Positions 43,649 to 53,887 of a stretch of 64,000 nucleotides of DNA are shown piece by piece. The notes beneath the pieces were generated by a model. That model searched no databases, was not told where the DNA came from, and saw only the letters and a list, made by a program, of their open reading frames with translations. The DNA is taken from positions 4,712,001 to 4,776,000 of the forward strand of contig NZ_CP119758.1 in NCBI RefSeq assembly GCF_029323795.1, written 5' to 3'. Made by a program: the position numbers and the translations under genes. Origin of the DNA: Zobellia alginiliquefaciens. GTDB taxonomy: Bacteria > Bacteroidota > Bacteroidia > Flavobacteriales > Flavobacteriaceae. Each line of letters opens with the position of its first letter. The stretch's first letter is position 1.

Positions 43649-46402
43649 TTATTCAAACAAAGATGTTTGAACGTCATCACCATCCTCATCTTTAGCAGAT
43701 TTGTCTCCCTCGCCTGTTTTCTTGGTTTCGGTAGCACCGGAATCAACTCCTTTATCTACACTGTCCTCATCCACAACCTCTATATCTTCGGTCTTTTGCG
43801 GTTCGGGTTCTTCATAAGGTAATGGCTCCAACATATTTATCTCCAACACTTTATCCTTAGTCAATTGATTACCCATGGCACCAATTCCTTTAACGGAGAT
43901 GAACTCCTCAAGATTCACCTCTAAATTCTCTTTGCGATCCTGCCCTCTTTTCTTGGCGAAAACAATTTCTATGATAGGCCTGTAATCCGTACTAATTATT
44001 TCAAGATGCGACTTAGGATGATCGGTAAGGACATTTTCTTCTTTATCAGGATGATCGATCAAGAATCGTTTTACATAGTACAATTCTTTTTCACCTTCCC
44101 AATACACCACGGAAAGTGGTTTCTTAGGATTCCATTTCTCAAGGACCACTACATCTTCATCAAAATGAAGTGTAAGCTCGGGAATGACCGTTTTCACCTG
44201 TCCGGTTTGGTTTGCGATAAGCAGACGGTCTTCACTGGTAAACTCACCCAGAAACTCACCTCTATCGTCAATATTTAAACGTTGTACCGTCTCATCAAAC
44301 CACAATTTCCTAGGTTTCAATGTAGATAATCCTTTCTCCTTTAATTCAATACGTTTTACGGAGTATTTAGTAACAATATTCCCTTTGGAAGCTCGCCCTT
44401 TGATCATGATATTCGCAAAGTCGATATCCCACTTCAATTTTTTAATACTTCCCACATGACGAAGATTCACGGTCACAACTTCCGCTTCCCCATTTGGATT
44501 TCCTGAAAAATAATGAACAAAGGTTCCCGCTTTTCCACTACCACCCATCTCATAATGTTTGTCTCGGGTAATACTGGTTACATTGAATCGTTTTATATAT
44601 GTTGCACCACCCTTACCATCTCTATAAATCATATTATAAACGGTACGTTTGTCTTTTTTCTTGAAAACGGCTACATAAATAATCCCTTTACCAACAAAGG
44701 TTTTTGAATCGACCTTAAACACCATCATTTTACCATCTTGGGTAAAAGCGATTATATCATCAATATCACTACAGTCTGTAACGTATTCATCTCGCCTTAA
44801 CGATGTGCCTACAAAACCTTCCTCGCGGTTTACATATAGTTTTGTATTTCTAATTACCACCTTGGTGGCCTCTATATCATCAAAAAGTCGTATTTCGGAT
44901 TTTCGCTGACGCCCTTCTCCATACGTATCTTTTAACTTCTGAAAATAAGCAATAGCATAATCCACCAGATGCTCCAGATGATGCTTTACCTCTGCTATTC
45001 TTTCTTCCAGATTATCAAGGTGTTGCTGCGCTTTATCTAAATCAAATTTTGATATACGTTTAATACGAATTTCAGTAAGACGAACAATATCTTCCTCCGT
45101 TACCGCACGCCTCAAATGCTTGGTAAAAGGAGCCAAACCTTTATCAATGGCAGAGATTACACCCTCCCAAGTTTCCTCTTCTTCTATATCCCGATAAATT
45201 CGGTTTTCTATAAATATTCTTTCTAAAGAAGCAAAATGCCATTGTTCTTCTAATTCGGAAAGCTGAATTTCCAACTCTTGTTTTAACAATTCCACCGTAG
45301 CATCGGTAGAGCGTTTCAGCATTTCAGTAACCCCTATAAAAAGTGGCTTATTGTCTTCAATAATACAGCCCAATGGGGAAATAGAAGATTCGCAAGCAGT
45401 AAACGCATATAACGCATCTATAGTTTTATCCGGAGAAATACCTGGTGGTAAATGCACTAAAATCTCCACATCTGCAGCAGTATTATCCTCTATCTTCTTA
45501 ATTTTAATCTTCCCTTTATCATTAGCTTTTAGAATAGAATCTATTAAAGTAGAAGTATTAGTGCCATAGGGTATCTCACTTATAATCAGGGTTGATTTGG
45601 AATGTTGAGCGATTTTAGCGCGCACCCTAATCTTCCCGCCACGAAGACCGTCGTTATAATTTGAAACATCAATAATACCCGAAGTAGGAAAATCAGGAAA
45701 CAACTTAAAACGTTGCCCTTTTAAATGCTTAATGGAAGCATCTATAAGCTCAATAAAGTTGTGCGACATTATCTTAGTTGAAAGACCTACGGCAATACCT
45801 TCCGCACCTTGCGCCAAAAGCAACGGAAACTTAACCGGAAGATTTACCGGTTCTTTCTTACGACCATCATAGGATTGCTGCCATTCGGTAATTTTTGGAC
45901 TAAAAACCACCTCAAGAGCAAATTTAGATAAACGCGCCTCAATGTACCTGGAAGCTGCGGCACGGTCTCCCGTTAAAATATTCCCCCAGTTTCCCTGAGT
46001 ATCGATCAACAGGTCTTTTTGGCCAATTTGCACCATGGCATCCGCAATACTTGCATCACCATGCGGGTGATACTGCATCGTATGCCCCACAACGTTGGCT
46101 ACTTTATTATAACGCCCATCATCAAGATCTTTGAGCGAATGCATAATACGGCGTTGCACCGGCTTAAAACCGTCCTCAATTGCCGGTACCGCTCGCTCTA
46201 AAATCACATAAGATGCGTAATCTAAAAACCAGTCTTTATACATGCCCGTTACACGGGTAAGTGCATCATCCTGCCCTTGGTCCTCTCCTTCTCCCGCTTG
46301 CGGATTATCGGTTTGTTCTTCTTGGCCTTCGGTAGATTGACCGGATTGGTCCTCTGGTGAATTTTGATTTTCAGCTTCGTTCAATTCGTCATTTTCCTCC
46401 AT
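43649..46402 (-). CDS. parC: Topoisomerase IV subunit A (type IIA DNA topoisomerase)
   Basis: 917 residues. The catalytic Tyr153 lies in AAASRYIEARLS, within the winged-helix core (GFKPVQRRIMHSL...YHPHGDASIADAMV). A long coiled coil (about 430-480) and a degenerate six-bladed beta-pinwheel follow. No GyrA-box was seen, favouring ParC over GyrA. Residues 1-48 form an acidic, Q/E-rich extension and the C-terminal 50 residues are also acidic. It is the downstream partner of parE (37-base gap). Confidence 0.93.
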   Translation of the reverse strand: MEENDELNEAENQNSPEDQSGQSTEGQEEQTDNPQAGEGEDQGQDDALTRVTGMYKDWFLDYASYVILERAVPAIEDGFKPVQRRIMHSLKDLDDGRYNKVANVVGHTMQYHPHGDASIADAMVQIGQKDLLIDTQGNWGNILTGDRAAASRYIEARLSKFALEVVFSPKITEWQQSYDGRKKEPVNLPVKFPLLLAQGAEGIAVGLSTKIMSHNFIELIDASIKHLKGQRFKLFPDFPTSGIIDVSNYNDGLRGGKIRVRAKIAQHSKSTLIISEIPYGTNTSTLIDSILKANDKGKIKIKKIEDNTAADVEILVHLPPGISPDKTIDALYAFTACESSISPLGCIIEDNKPLFIGVTEMLKRSTDATVELLKQELEIQLSELEEQWHFASLERIFIENRIYRDIEEEETWEGVISAIDKGLAPFTKHLRRAVTEEDIVRLTEIRIKRISKFDLDKAQQHLDNLEERIAEVKHHLEHLVDYAIAYFQKLKDTYGEGRQRKSEIRLFDDIEATKVVIRNTKLYVNREEGFVGTSLRRDEYVTDCSDIDDIIAFTQDGKMMVFKVDSKTFVGKGIIYVAVFKKKDKRTVYNMIYRDGKGGATYIKRFNVTSITRDKHYEMGGSGKAGTFVHYFSGNPNGEAEVVTVNLRHVGSIKKLKWDIDFANIMIKGRASKGNIVTKYSVKRIELKEKGLSTLKPRKLWFDETVQRLNIDDRGEFLGEFTSEDRLLIANQTGQVKTVIPELTLHFDEDVVVLEKWNPKKPLSVVYWEGEKELYYVKRFLIDHPDKEENVLTDHPKSHLEIISTDYRPIIEIVFAKKRGQDRKENLEVNLEEFISVKGIGAMGNQLTKDKVLEINMLEPLPYEEPEPQKTEDIEVVDEDSVDKGVDSGATETKKTGEGDKSAKDEDGDDVQTSLFE

Positions 46403-46439
46403 TCAGAAAAAATCGTATTTCTTTGGTTTATAATTGATT

Positions 46440-48290
46440 TTATTCTACAAGGTCAACCTCTACTTTAAGGTTGTTGATAATAAATTTTTGTCGGTCTGGC
46501 GTATTCTTGCCCATATAAAAACTTAACAGTTGCTCTATGGACATCGCCTTATCAAGCATTACAGGCTCAAGCCTTATATCATCCCCAATAAAATGCTGAA
46601 ACTCATCTGGGGAAATTTCACCCAAACCTTTAAAGCGGGTGATCTCCGGTTTGCCGGAAAGCTTATCAATTGCATCTCTCCTCTCCTCTTCGCTATAGCA
46701 ATAAATAGTTTCCTTCTTGTTCCGAACACGGAACAAAGGCGTCTGCAATATATACAGATGATTTTCTTTTATCAGTTCGGGAAAGAACTGCAAAAAGAAG
46801 GTAATCAATAATAAACGAATGTGCATACCGTCAACATCCGCATCGGTCGCGATTACTATATTGTTATAACGAAGGTCTTCCATGGACTCTTCAATATTCA
46901 ATGCCGCCTGCAGCAAATTGAATTCTTCGTTTTCATAAACTATCTTCTTGGACAACCCGTAAGAGTTTAATGGCTTTCCCTTTAAACTGAAAACCGCCTG
47001 GGTATTCACGTCACGTGATTTGGTGATGGAACCAGAAGCCGAATCCCCCTCGGTAATAAAAAGGGTACTCTCTAAATTCCTATCTTTTTTTGTGTCGCCC
47101 AGGTGAATACGGCAATCACGTAGTTTTTTATTGTGAAGGTTTGCCTTTTTAGCCCGGTCCTTCGCTAATTTACGAATGCCCGATAGTTCTTTACGCTCTC
47201 GTTCGGCTTGCAAAATTTTACGCTGTAGGGCTTCCCTTGTATCTGGATTTTTATGCAAATAATTGTCAAGATACTTTCCTACGAAGTCGTTTATGTAGGT
47301 TCTAACGGTAGGTAAATCGCCCCCCATATCCGTGGAACCTAGCTTTGTCTTTGTTTGACTTTCAAAAACCGGCTCCATCACCTTAATGGAAATGGCCGAA
47401 ATTACAGATTTTCTTATATCGGAAGATTCATAGTTTTTTCCGTAGAACTCACGGATTGTTTTCACCAAAGCTTCTCGAAAAGCTGTTTGGTGCGTCCCTC
47501 CCTGTGTGGTATTTTGTCCGTTTACGAACGAGTGATACTCTTCACTGTATTGTGTTTTGCTATGCGTGAGGGCAATTTCAATATCATCGCCTTTTAAATG
47601 AATAACAGGGTAAAGAAAATCCTCGGTGTTGTTATTATCCTCCAGTAAATCTTTTAACCCGTTTTCCGAGTAATATTTCTCGCCATTAAAAACAATGGTC
47701 AGGCCTGGGTTCAGGTACACATAATTTTTAAGCATGCGTTCTACATACTCTGCCCTGTATTTAAACTTTTTGAAAATGGTTTCATCTGGCGTAAAACTAA
47801 CTTTTGTACCACGGCGGCGTGTAGTTTCCTCCAATAGCTCTTCATTTTGAAGTTCACCAATTTGGAATTCCGCGGACTTAGACTTGCCATCCCTTGTACT
47901 TTCCACACGAAAATAGCTAGAAAGTGCGTTTACCGCTTTCGTACCTACACCGTTTAAACCAACGGATTTTTTGAACGCCCGGGAATCATACTTACCACCC
48001 GTATTCATTTTAGAAACCACGTCCACAACCTTGCCCAAAGGAATACCACGACCGTAATCGCGAACGATTACTTTATCACCATGAATTGAAATTTCGACGG
48101 TTTTACCCGCGCCCATCACAAATTCATCAATACAGTTATCAATGGTTTCTTTAAGCAGAATATAAATACCATCATCAGCTGAGGAGCCATCACCCAACTT
48201 ACCGATATACATACCGGGTCTCAGTCGAATGTGCTCTTTCCAATCAAGTGAACGTATGTTATCTTCTGTGTAATTGGAATTGTCGGACAT
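46440..48290 (-). CDS. parE: Topoisomerase IV subunit B
   Basis: 616 residues. It has a GHKL ATPase domain ([42 protein letters not shown]), a transducer domain and a TOPRIM domain ([23 protein letters not shown]). The absence of the extra GyrB insert and co-location with parC identify the decatenating enzyme. It decatenates daughter chromosomes with ParC. Confidence 0.95.
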   Translation of the reverse strand: MSDNSNYTEDNIRSLDWKEHIRLRPGMYIGKLGDGSSADDGIYILLKETIDNCIDEFVMGAGKTVEISIHGDKVIVRDYGRGIPLGKVVDVVSKMNTGGKYDSRAFKKSVGLNGVGTKAVNALSSYFRVESTRDGKSKSAEFQIGELQNEELLEETTRRRGTKVSFTPDETIFKKFKYRAEYVERMLKNYVYLNPGLTIVFNGEKYYSENGLKDLLEDNNNTEDFLYPVIHLKGDDIEIALTHSKTQYSEEYHSFVNGQNTTQGGTHQTAFREALVKTIREFYGKNYESSDIRKSVISAISIKVMEPVFESQTKTKLGSTDMGGDLPTVRTYINDFVGKYLDNYLHKNPDTREALQRKILQAERERKELSGIRKLAKDRAKKANLHNKKLRDCRIHLGDTKKDRNLESTLFITEGDSASGSITKSRDVNTQAVFSLKGKPLNSYGLSKKIVYENEEFNLLQAALNIEESMEDLRYNNIVIATDADVDGMHIRLLLITFFLQFFPELIKENHLYILQTPLFRVRNKKETIYCYSEEERRDAIDKLSGKPEITRFKGLGEISPDEFQHFIGDDIRLEPVMLDKAMSIEQLLSFYMGKNTPDRQKFIINNLKVEVDLVE

Positions 48291-48551
48291 AAATCAGGGG
48301 TTTGGAACTAAAGTACCGCTAAAGATAAGACGACAATTAAAAAGATAAAACACCAAACTGTTAAAGTAATTAACAATGGATTTATCCATTTTGTTGATAT
48401 ATTCGCCTCAAATATCAAATTTTGACCTTTTTGAATGCCATTTTAATCATAAAATGGTAAAATTCGTAATTCTGGAAACTATTTTGAGACAAACACAGCT
48501 GTTGTAAACAATTTCAGGTTGACCCATTTACGCCATTAAAAAATTTTCCGA

Positions 48552-49826
48552 ATGAAAAAACTACTCGTATGTCTATTGTTCTTAGCAGGAAATCTAATTT
48601 CTGCCCTCGCACAAAATTTTGAAAAAGATTACAAAGCCATAGAGAGCAGGGTAATTGAATGGAGAAGAGAGATTCATCAAAACCCGGAACTATCCAACCG
48701 AGAATTCAAGACTGCGGAAAAAATAGCGAATCACCTTACCGCTTTAGGTATAGAAGTGCAAACCGGTGTGGCCCATACCGGTGTTGTTGGCATTTTAAAA
48801 GGGAAAAAACCGGGTAAAGTTATTGCCTTACGTGCCGATATTGATGCCTTACCGGTTCTAGAAAGAAACGACCTCCCCTACAAGTCTACGGTAAAGGCTA
48901 ATTTTAAAGGGGAAGAAGTACCCGTTATGCATGCTTGTGGTCACGACACTCATACGGCCATTTTAATGGGTGTTGCAGAAATTCTATCAAATCATACCGA
49001 TAAAATAAAAGGAACCGTAAAATTCATTTTTCAACCAGCAGAAGAAGGTCCTCCGGAAGGAGAAGAAGGTGGAGCGTTGCTTATGGTAAAAGAAGGAGTG
49101 CTAAAAAACCCGGATGTAGATGCTATTTTTGGACTACATATCAACTCTCAGACCCCTACCAACGTTATTCGTTATAAATCTGGAGGCACAATGGCTGCCG
49201 CACAAAAATTCGTAATCAATGTAAAAGGCAAGCAAAGTCATGGTGCACGACCTTGGTCCGGGGTTGACCCAATTTTGATTAGTGCAAAAATTATAGACGG
49301 CCTACAAACTATTATCAGCCGTGAAGCGGAACTAACCAATGAAGCTGCAGTGATTACAGTGGGAAAAATAACCAGTGGCGTGCGTTTTAACATCATCCCG
49401 GAAAGTGCGGAAATGATTGGTACCATTCGTACCTTAGATTACGATATGAAAAATCAAATCAACAGACGAATGGAAGAAATGGTCACCTCTATTTCCAAAG
49501 CCTACGGCGGAGAGGCCACAATTAACATAACGGATGCCACCGAGATTACTTATAACGACCCTGACCTGGTAACCCAAATGCTACCAACCCTAAACAAAGT
49601 GGCCGGAGCAAACAATGTACAGACACAAAAAGCCGTTACAGGAGCTGAAGATTTCTCTTATTTTCAAAAAGAAGTGCCTGGTTTCTTTTTCTTTTTAGGA
49701 GGAATGACACGGGGAAACACCGAATCGTTCCCACATCATACACCTGATTTTATAATTGACGACAGCGGATTATTGTTAGGGGTTAAAGCCTTAACTCAAA
49801 TGAGCATAGATTTTCTTAATAAGTAA
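48552..49826 (+). CDS. Exported M20 family amidohydrolase/peptidase
   Basis: 424 residues. A Sec signal peptide (1-20, LLFLAGNLISALA) precedes an M20 metallopeptidase of the hippurate hydrolase / N-acyl-amino acid deacylase type. The key motif is MHACGHDTHTA (Cys129, His131), with the catalytic Glu164-Glu165 (QPAEEGPPEG) and a His in HHTPDF near the C-terminus. It probably hydrolyses N-acyl amino acids or peptides in the periplasm. It is divergent from parE across 261 bases that hold two small inverted repeats. Confidence 0.9.
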   Translation: MKKLLVCLLFLAGNLISALAQNFEKDYKAIESRVIEWRREIHQNPELSNREFKTAEKIANHLTALGIEVQTGVAHTGVVGILKGKKPGKVIALRADIDALPVLERNDLPYKSTVKANFKGEEVPVMHACGHDTHTAILMGVAEILSNHTDKIKGTVKFIFQPAEEGPPEGEEGGALLMVKEGVLKNPDVDAIFGLHINSQTPTNVIRYKSGGTMAAAQKFVINVKGKQSHGARPWSGVDPILISAKIIDGLQTIISREAELTNEAAVITVGKITSGVRFNIIPESAEMIGTIRTLDYDMKNQINRRMEEMVTSISKAYGGEATINITDATEITYNDPDLVTQMLPTLNKVAGANNVQTQKAVTGAEDFSYFQKEVPGFFFFLGGMTRGNTESFPHHTPDFIIDDSGLLLGVKALTQMSIDFLNK

Positions 49827-49879
49827 TGGTTTAACACAGTTTAAATAAACAATCAGTTTAAATACTCTTTAGCATATTT

Positions 49880-51454
49880 ATGGAGCCAATAATTTCGTTT
49901 TTTCAGAATATTTCGTTGTGGATTTGGGTTGTAATCGCCATTTTGCTAGTGGCCCTTCGTGATATCTTTTTTCAGCGATCACATACCATCTCCCACAACT
50001 TTCCCGTAGTAGGTCATTTTAGATATTGGCTGGAAAGCATAGGCCCAGAAATGCGACAGTATTTTGTTGCGAATAATCGCGAAGAACTCCCTTTTAACCG
50101 TATTGAACGGGGATGGATTTATGCTTCGGCGAAGAAAGAAAATAACTACGAAGGTTTTGGTACAGATCGAGATATTTATGCCCATCAACATATATTCGTA
50201 AAGAACCAAATGATGGCCTATAAAGTGCCCGCAGATCATATCAATGCAATTGACAAGACATTTCTTCCTTGTGCCAAGGTTATGGGGGTCCACAATAATA
50301 GACAAAAACCGTTCAGGCCTAGATCTATTATTAATGTATCCGCAATGAGTTTTGGTTCTTTGTCCGCTGCTGCAATTGAAGCGATGAACAAAGGGGTTGC
50401 CAAAGCAGGTGCTTACCATAATACAGGCGAAGGCGGATTATCTTCTTACCACAAACAAGGTGGGGATGTTATTTTTCATTTTGGAACGGGTTATTTTGGG
50501 GTTCGTACACCGGACGGAAACTTCTCTATGGAGAAAATGAAAAAACTAGTTGCCGAGAACCCCACTATAAAAGCAATTGAAATAAAACTATCCCAAGGGG
50601 CAAAACCGGGCAAAGGAGGTGTTCTTCCTGGTGCCAAAATCACCCCTGAACTAGCCGAGATACGAGGTGTAGAAATTGGAAAAGACGTTATTTCTCCTGC
50701 TACTCACAAAGCATTTGACACTATACCCGAGTTGATTCAATTTATTGAGGACATTGCCGAAGAAACAGGACTACCTGTAGGTATTAAAGGAGCAATTGGT
50801 AAACTAGACCAATGGGAAGAACTTGCGGACCTAATGGAAAAATCAGGCAAAGGTCCGGATTTTATTACCGTAGACGGCGGTGAAGGTGGTACAGGTGCCG
50901 CTCCCCCATCTTTTGCCGACCACGTTTCACTACCATGGGTATATGGCTTTTCCAGCCTGTACAAAGTTTTTCAAAAAAGAAAATTAACAGAGCGTATTGT
51001 CTTTATAGGAAGTGGCAAGCTAGGTTTTCCCGCTAAGGCCGCAATGGCTTTTTCAATGGGTGTAGACTGTATAAATGTTGCTCGTGAAGCCATGATGAGC
51101 ATTGGCTGTATCCAAGCGCAAGTTTGCCACACTAACCGCTGCCCTGCAGGGGTTGCCACACAGAATAAATGGCTGCAAAAAGGTATCAATGTTCCATTAA
51201 AATCCGACCGTTTAGCGCAGTACTTTATGACGTTTAGAAAAGAATTCTTAGAAATTACACATGCTTCCGGTTACGAACATCCTTGCCAGTACACTATGGA
51301 TGATATTCAACTTAATGTAGATGATAATGACCTTAACCGTAGTTTGGCTTCATCTTACGGTTACAACAAGACCAAAGTGCCTTTTGAAAATATGAAAAAA
51401 TTGCACGATTGTATTCACTTGGGTGGAAAGCATTGTGAAAACAGCAAAGAATAA
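49880..51454 (+). CDS. FMN-binding glutamate synthase family protein
   Basis: 524 residues. One N-terminal transmembrane helix (about 11-30) anchors a large glutamate-synthase-like FMN barrel: NVSAMSFGSLSAAAIEAMNKG, HNTGEGGLSSYH, LSQGAKPGKGGVLPGAKI, ITVDGGEGGTGAAP, and the Fe-S cluster cysteines in CIQAQVCHTNRCPAGVATQ. It lacks the glutaminase domain, so it is not a complete GltB. The physiological reaction of this membrane-anchored branch is not established. Confidence 0.9.
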   Translation: MEPIISFFQNISLWIWVVIAILLVALRDIFFQRSHTISHNFPVVGHFRYWLESIGPEMRQYFVANNREELPFNRIERGWIYASAKKENNYEGFGTDRDIYAHQHIFVKNQMMAYKVPADHINAIDKTFLPCAKVMGVHNNRQKPFRPRSIINVSAMSFGSLSAAAIEAMNKGVAKAGAYHNTGEGGLSSYHKQGGDVIFHFGTGYFGVRTPDGNFSMEKMKKLVAENPTIKAIEIKLSQGAKPGKGGVLPGAKITPELAEIRGVEIGKDVISPATHKAFDTIPELIQFIEDIAEETGLPVGIKGAIGKLDQWEELADLMEKSGKGPDFITVDGGEGGTGAAPPSFADHVSLPWVYGFSSLYKVFQKRKLTERIVFIGSGKLGFPAKAAMAFSMGVDCINVAREAMMSIGCIQAQVCHTNRCPAGVATQNKWLQKGINVPLKSDRLAQYFMTFRKEFLEITHASGYEHPCQYTMDDIQLNVDDNDLNRSLASSYGYNKTKVPFENMKKLHDCIHLGGKHCENSKE

Positions 51455-51519
51455 TATACATTTGTTTGAAGATATATAACATTCCAAGTCATATTTAAAA
51501 AAATTAATTCGAGTTATTT

Positions 51520-52290
51520 ATGAAACACCCCCTACTTACCCTTAGTCTTTTAGTTTTTGCATGTTTATCTATGCAAGCCCAAAGAAAAAGCGACCTTATT
51601 GAAGAAATAGCCCAGTTGAAGATGCAGTTAGATTCTGTAAACGATGAAGTTTTTGATGCAAGAAAAAATGAAAAGGTAGCTGTAGCCAAAGCCGAATCTT
51701 ATGAAGGACAGGTAACGGAGCTTCAAAATGCCAATAACACCTTAATGAAAAACTTGAACAGTTTTGCTGAGGTTTCCAATAAAAATTCTAGCATGGTGAC
51801 TACGGCAATGGCTAACCTTGAAGCCAAAGAAAAGCAGATCAAAGTAATAAAAGATGCTATTGCTACAAATGATTCCACCACAATTGTTGTTCTCACTAAC
51901 GTAAAACAAACCATGGGAGAAAACGCAAAAATTGGCGTTTCCGAAGGTGCCGTTGTTATTTCTTCGGATTTATCAAGTCTATACGGAAGTGATACCGGAA
52001 CAACTTTAACACCCGCTGCAGAAGCCTGGACAGAGAAAATTGCCAATATACTAAAGGCCAATCCCAGCACATCCGTAACTATAGAAGGTTTAAGTATGAC
52101 CGGAGACCTTGAAACACCTGCAAAACAGGCTATGGCAATAGCAACACTTCTACAGTCCAAGTTTGCTATAGCTCCTGAACGAATCAATGCCCTGGGGAGA
52201 GACGGAAACTTAAAAGAAGGCGTACAAGTGAACATTCACCCTGACTTCAACAAATTTTATCTCATGGCCAGAGAGCAAATGAAGAACTAA
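51520..52290 (+). CDS. OmpA-like outer-membrane protein with coiled coil
   Basis: 256 residues. The signal peptide is 1-20 (LLVFACLSMQAQ). A coiled coil follows (about 23-115, QLKMQLDSVNDEVFDARKNEKVAVAKAESYEGQVTELQNANNT), then an OmpA-like C-terminal domain (about 135-245) with LTPAAEAWTEKIANILKANPSTSVTIEGLS. The strictly conserved NR peptidoglycan motif is replaced by a weaker match near RINALGRDGN, so peptidoglycan binding is probable but not certain. Confidence 0.8.
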   Translation: MKHPLLTLSLLVFACLSMQAQRKSDLIEEIAQLKMQLDSVNDEVFDARKNEKVAVAKAESYEGQVTELQNANNTLMKNLNSFAEVSNKNSSMVTTAMANLEAKEKQIKVIKDAIATNDSTTIVVLTNVKQTMGENAKIGVSEGAVVISSDLSSLYGSDTGTTLTPAAEAWTEKIANILKANPSTSVTIEGLSMTGDLETPAKQAMAIATLLQSKFAIAPERINALGRDGNLKEGVQVNIHPDFNKFYLMAREQMKN

Positions 52291-52365
52291 AAGTTATACC
52301 AAATTTTGTATACTTTTTGATAAAATCCCCCGTTCTAGTATCCAAATAAACCAAATACCAAAAAA

Positions 52366-52887
52366 ATGTCTGGAGAAGGAATTTTACAAATGTTCGGCTT
52401 TTTATTACCGGCTGTAGTTACAGGGGTTGTTGCCTTTTATTTTTTTAAGTTACACACTAAAAACGAAGACGGACGCAGACGTTTTCTACTGCATAAAGAT
52501 TCTCAAAAAGACACTATTCCTATTCGCTTACAAGCATATGAACGCATGGCTCTTTTTCTTGAACGTATTGCAATTCCAAGCTTGGTAGTACGTGTAGCTC
52601 CAAAAACCTCTGATAAAAATGCGTACGAAAGTCTTTTAATCAAAAGTATAGAAACTGAATTTGAACACAATCTTTCACAACAAATCTATATGACAGATGA
52701 ATGTTGGAATGTTATTAAAGCCGCTAAGAGTGCTACGGTTCAAATGATACGAAAAGCAGCAATGAGCGAAACTGATTCTGCGGATAAATTACGGGAAGAT
52801 ATTTTAACCGAAACAATGGAAAAACAATCGCCTTCGGCCACAGCTCTATCTTATATCAAAAAAGAAATAGGGTACCTATGGGAATAA
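52366..52887 (+). CDS. Membrane-anchored protein of unknown function
   Basis: 173 residues. One N-terminal transmembrane helix (about 9-28, LLPAVVTGVVAFYFF) and a helical cytosolic domain (DTIPIRLQAYERMALFLERIAIPSLVVRV...YESLLIKSIETEFEHNLSQQIYM). It resembles short conserved flavobacterial proteins lacking a known role. A convergent terminator follows. Confidence 0.7.
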   Translation: MSGEGILQMFGFLLPAVVTGVVAFYFFKLHTKNEDGRRRFLLHKDSQKDTIPIRLQAYERMALFLERIAIPSLVVRVAPKTSDKNAYESLLIKSIETEFEHNLSQQIYMTDECWNVIKAAKSATVQMIRKAAMSETDSADKLREDILTETMEKQSPSATALSYIKKEIGYLWE

Positions 52888-52924
52888 CAAAACCTTGAAA
52901 AATATTAAACACAACTAGTTTAGA

Positions 52925-52960
52925 AAAAACCGCTCTGACCCATACGTTAGTGCGGTTTTT
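52925..52960. terminator. Bidirectional terminator
   Basis: AAAAACCGC (52925-52933) pairs with GCGGTTTTT (52952-52960), with a second inner CTGAC/GTTAG stem. A-rich before and T-rich after, it serves both the unknown membrane gene and the convergent patatin gene. Confidence 0.88.
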
Positions 52961-52964
52961 AAAT

Positions 52965-53885
52965 TTACAGCACTTCTCCTTTTTCCGGCTCTATTTGGTT
53001 TAGCTCGGTATTTTTAAATTTTGCGAAGTTATAGCCACTCTCCCACCAGACCGTCATTTTTTCCTTATCAAAAATTAAGGAATTTGTGGTGAGCACCGTG
53101 GGTGTATAGTAAAAATTGATAATCGCATCGTTGTGCCTAGCAACATATTTTCCTATCCTAATGTTTTGATGTTCTATTCTATCCAACATATATTCAAACA
53201 TAGTAGTCAGCAACGAGAATGCGTTTCGAGATGGGAGTCGGTTTAAATGACTTACTTCAGTTTGTAAAACAATAACATCAACCTCTGTAGCCCCTCGTTT
53301 TATAGCTTCCTCAATCGGCACCATATTTCCGAGGCCACCATCTGCATATTCGCAGCCATTTTTACGCACTAAACTCATAAAAGGTGTGTAGTTACAAGAA
53401 ATCCAAATCCATTCACAAAATTCCTCGTATGTACAATCATTAATACTCTTGTATTCTACTTGATTTAAGGATAGATTGGAAACGGTTGCTATTATTTCTT
53501 TGGGTCCGTTTTTTAAATTTTCAAACTCCTCTACGGTTAAGGTGTTTTTAATAAGCTTAAGAAGGTTTCTACTTTCGCCAAAAGTCTTTCTCCCTTTGTA
53601 AAAATTCCTAAGCACGTTCCAATGGGCAATACCTATAGTATGTACGCCATGCTTTTTTTGTATAGTAAAAGGGCAGTTACTAAATATACTATGCTGATTT
53701 ACATTCGTGTATACCTCTTTTATCTTTTCTATTTTAGCCAGTGCGAGGTGAGAAATAAGTAGACTCCCTGTAGAGGTACCAAGAAAAAAATCATATTCAT
53801 GATGAAGTTCTTCCATTAGATACTGTGCAACGCCACCTGCAAAGGCCCCTTTACTTCCTCCGCCTGATATAACCAATGCCCTCAT
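52965..53885 (-). CDS. Patatin-like phospholipase
   Basis: 306 residues without a signal peptide. The oxyanion-hole motif GGGSKG is at 8-13, the nucleophile Ser38 is in GTSTG and the catalytic Asp182 in ADGG. It hydrolyses acyl esters of phospholipids or storage lipids. It starts two bases after the M1 aminopeptidase stop, so the two genes share a transcript. Confidence 0.92.
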   Translation of the reverse strand: MRALVISGGGSKGAFAGGVAQYLMEELHHEYDFFLGTSTGSLLISHLALAKIEKIKEVYTNVNQHSIFSNCPFTIQKKHGVHTIGIAHWNVLRNFYKGRKTFGESRNLLKLIKNTLTVEEFENLKNGPKEIIATVSNLSLNQVEYKSINDCTYEEFCEWIWISCNYTPFMSLVRKNGCEYADGGLGNMVPIEEAIKRGATEVDVIVLQTEVSHLNRLPSRNAFSLLTTMFEYMLDRIEHQNIRIGKYVARHNDAIINFYYTPTVLTTNSLIFDKEKMTVWWESGYNFAKFKNTELNQIEPEKGEVL

Positions 53886-53887
53886 AA

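Noticed and set aside
43649-48290. Replication origin near the topoisomerase genes
   Set aside because: The genes are parC/parE, not gyrB/dnaA, and no DnaA-box cluster is visible in the adjoining gaps.
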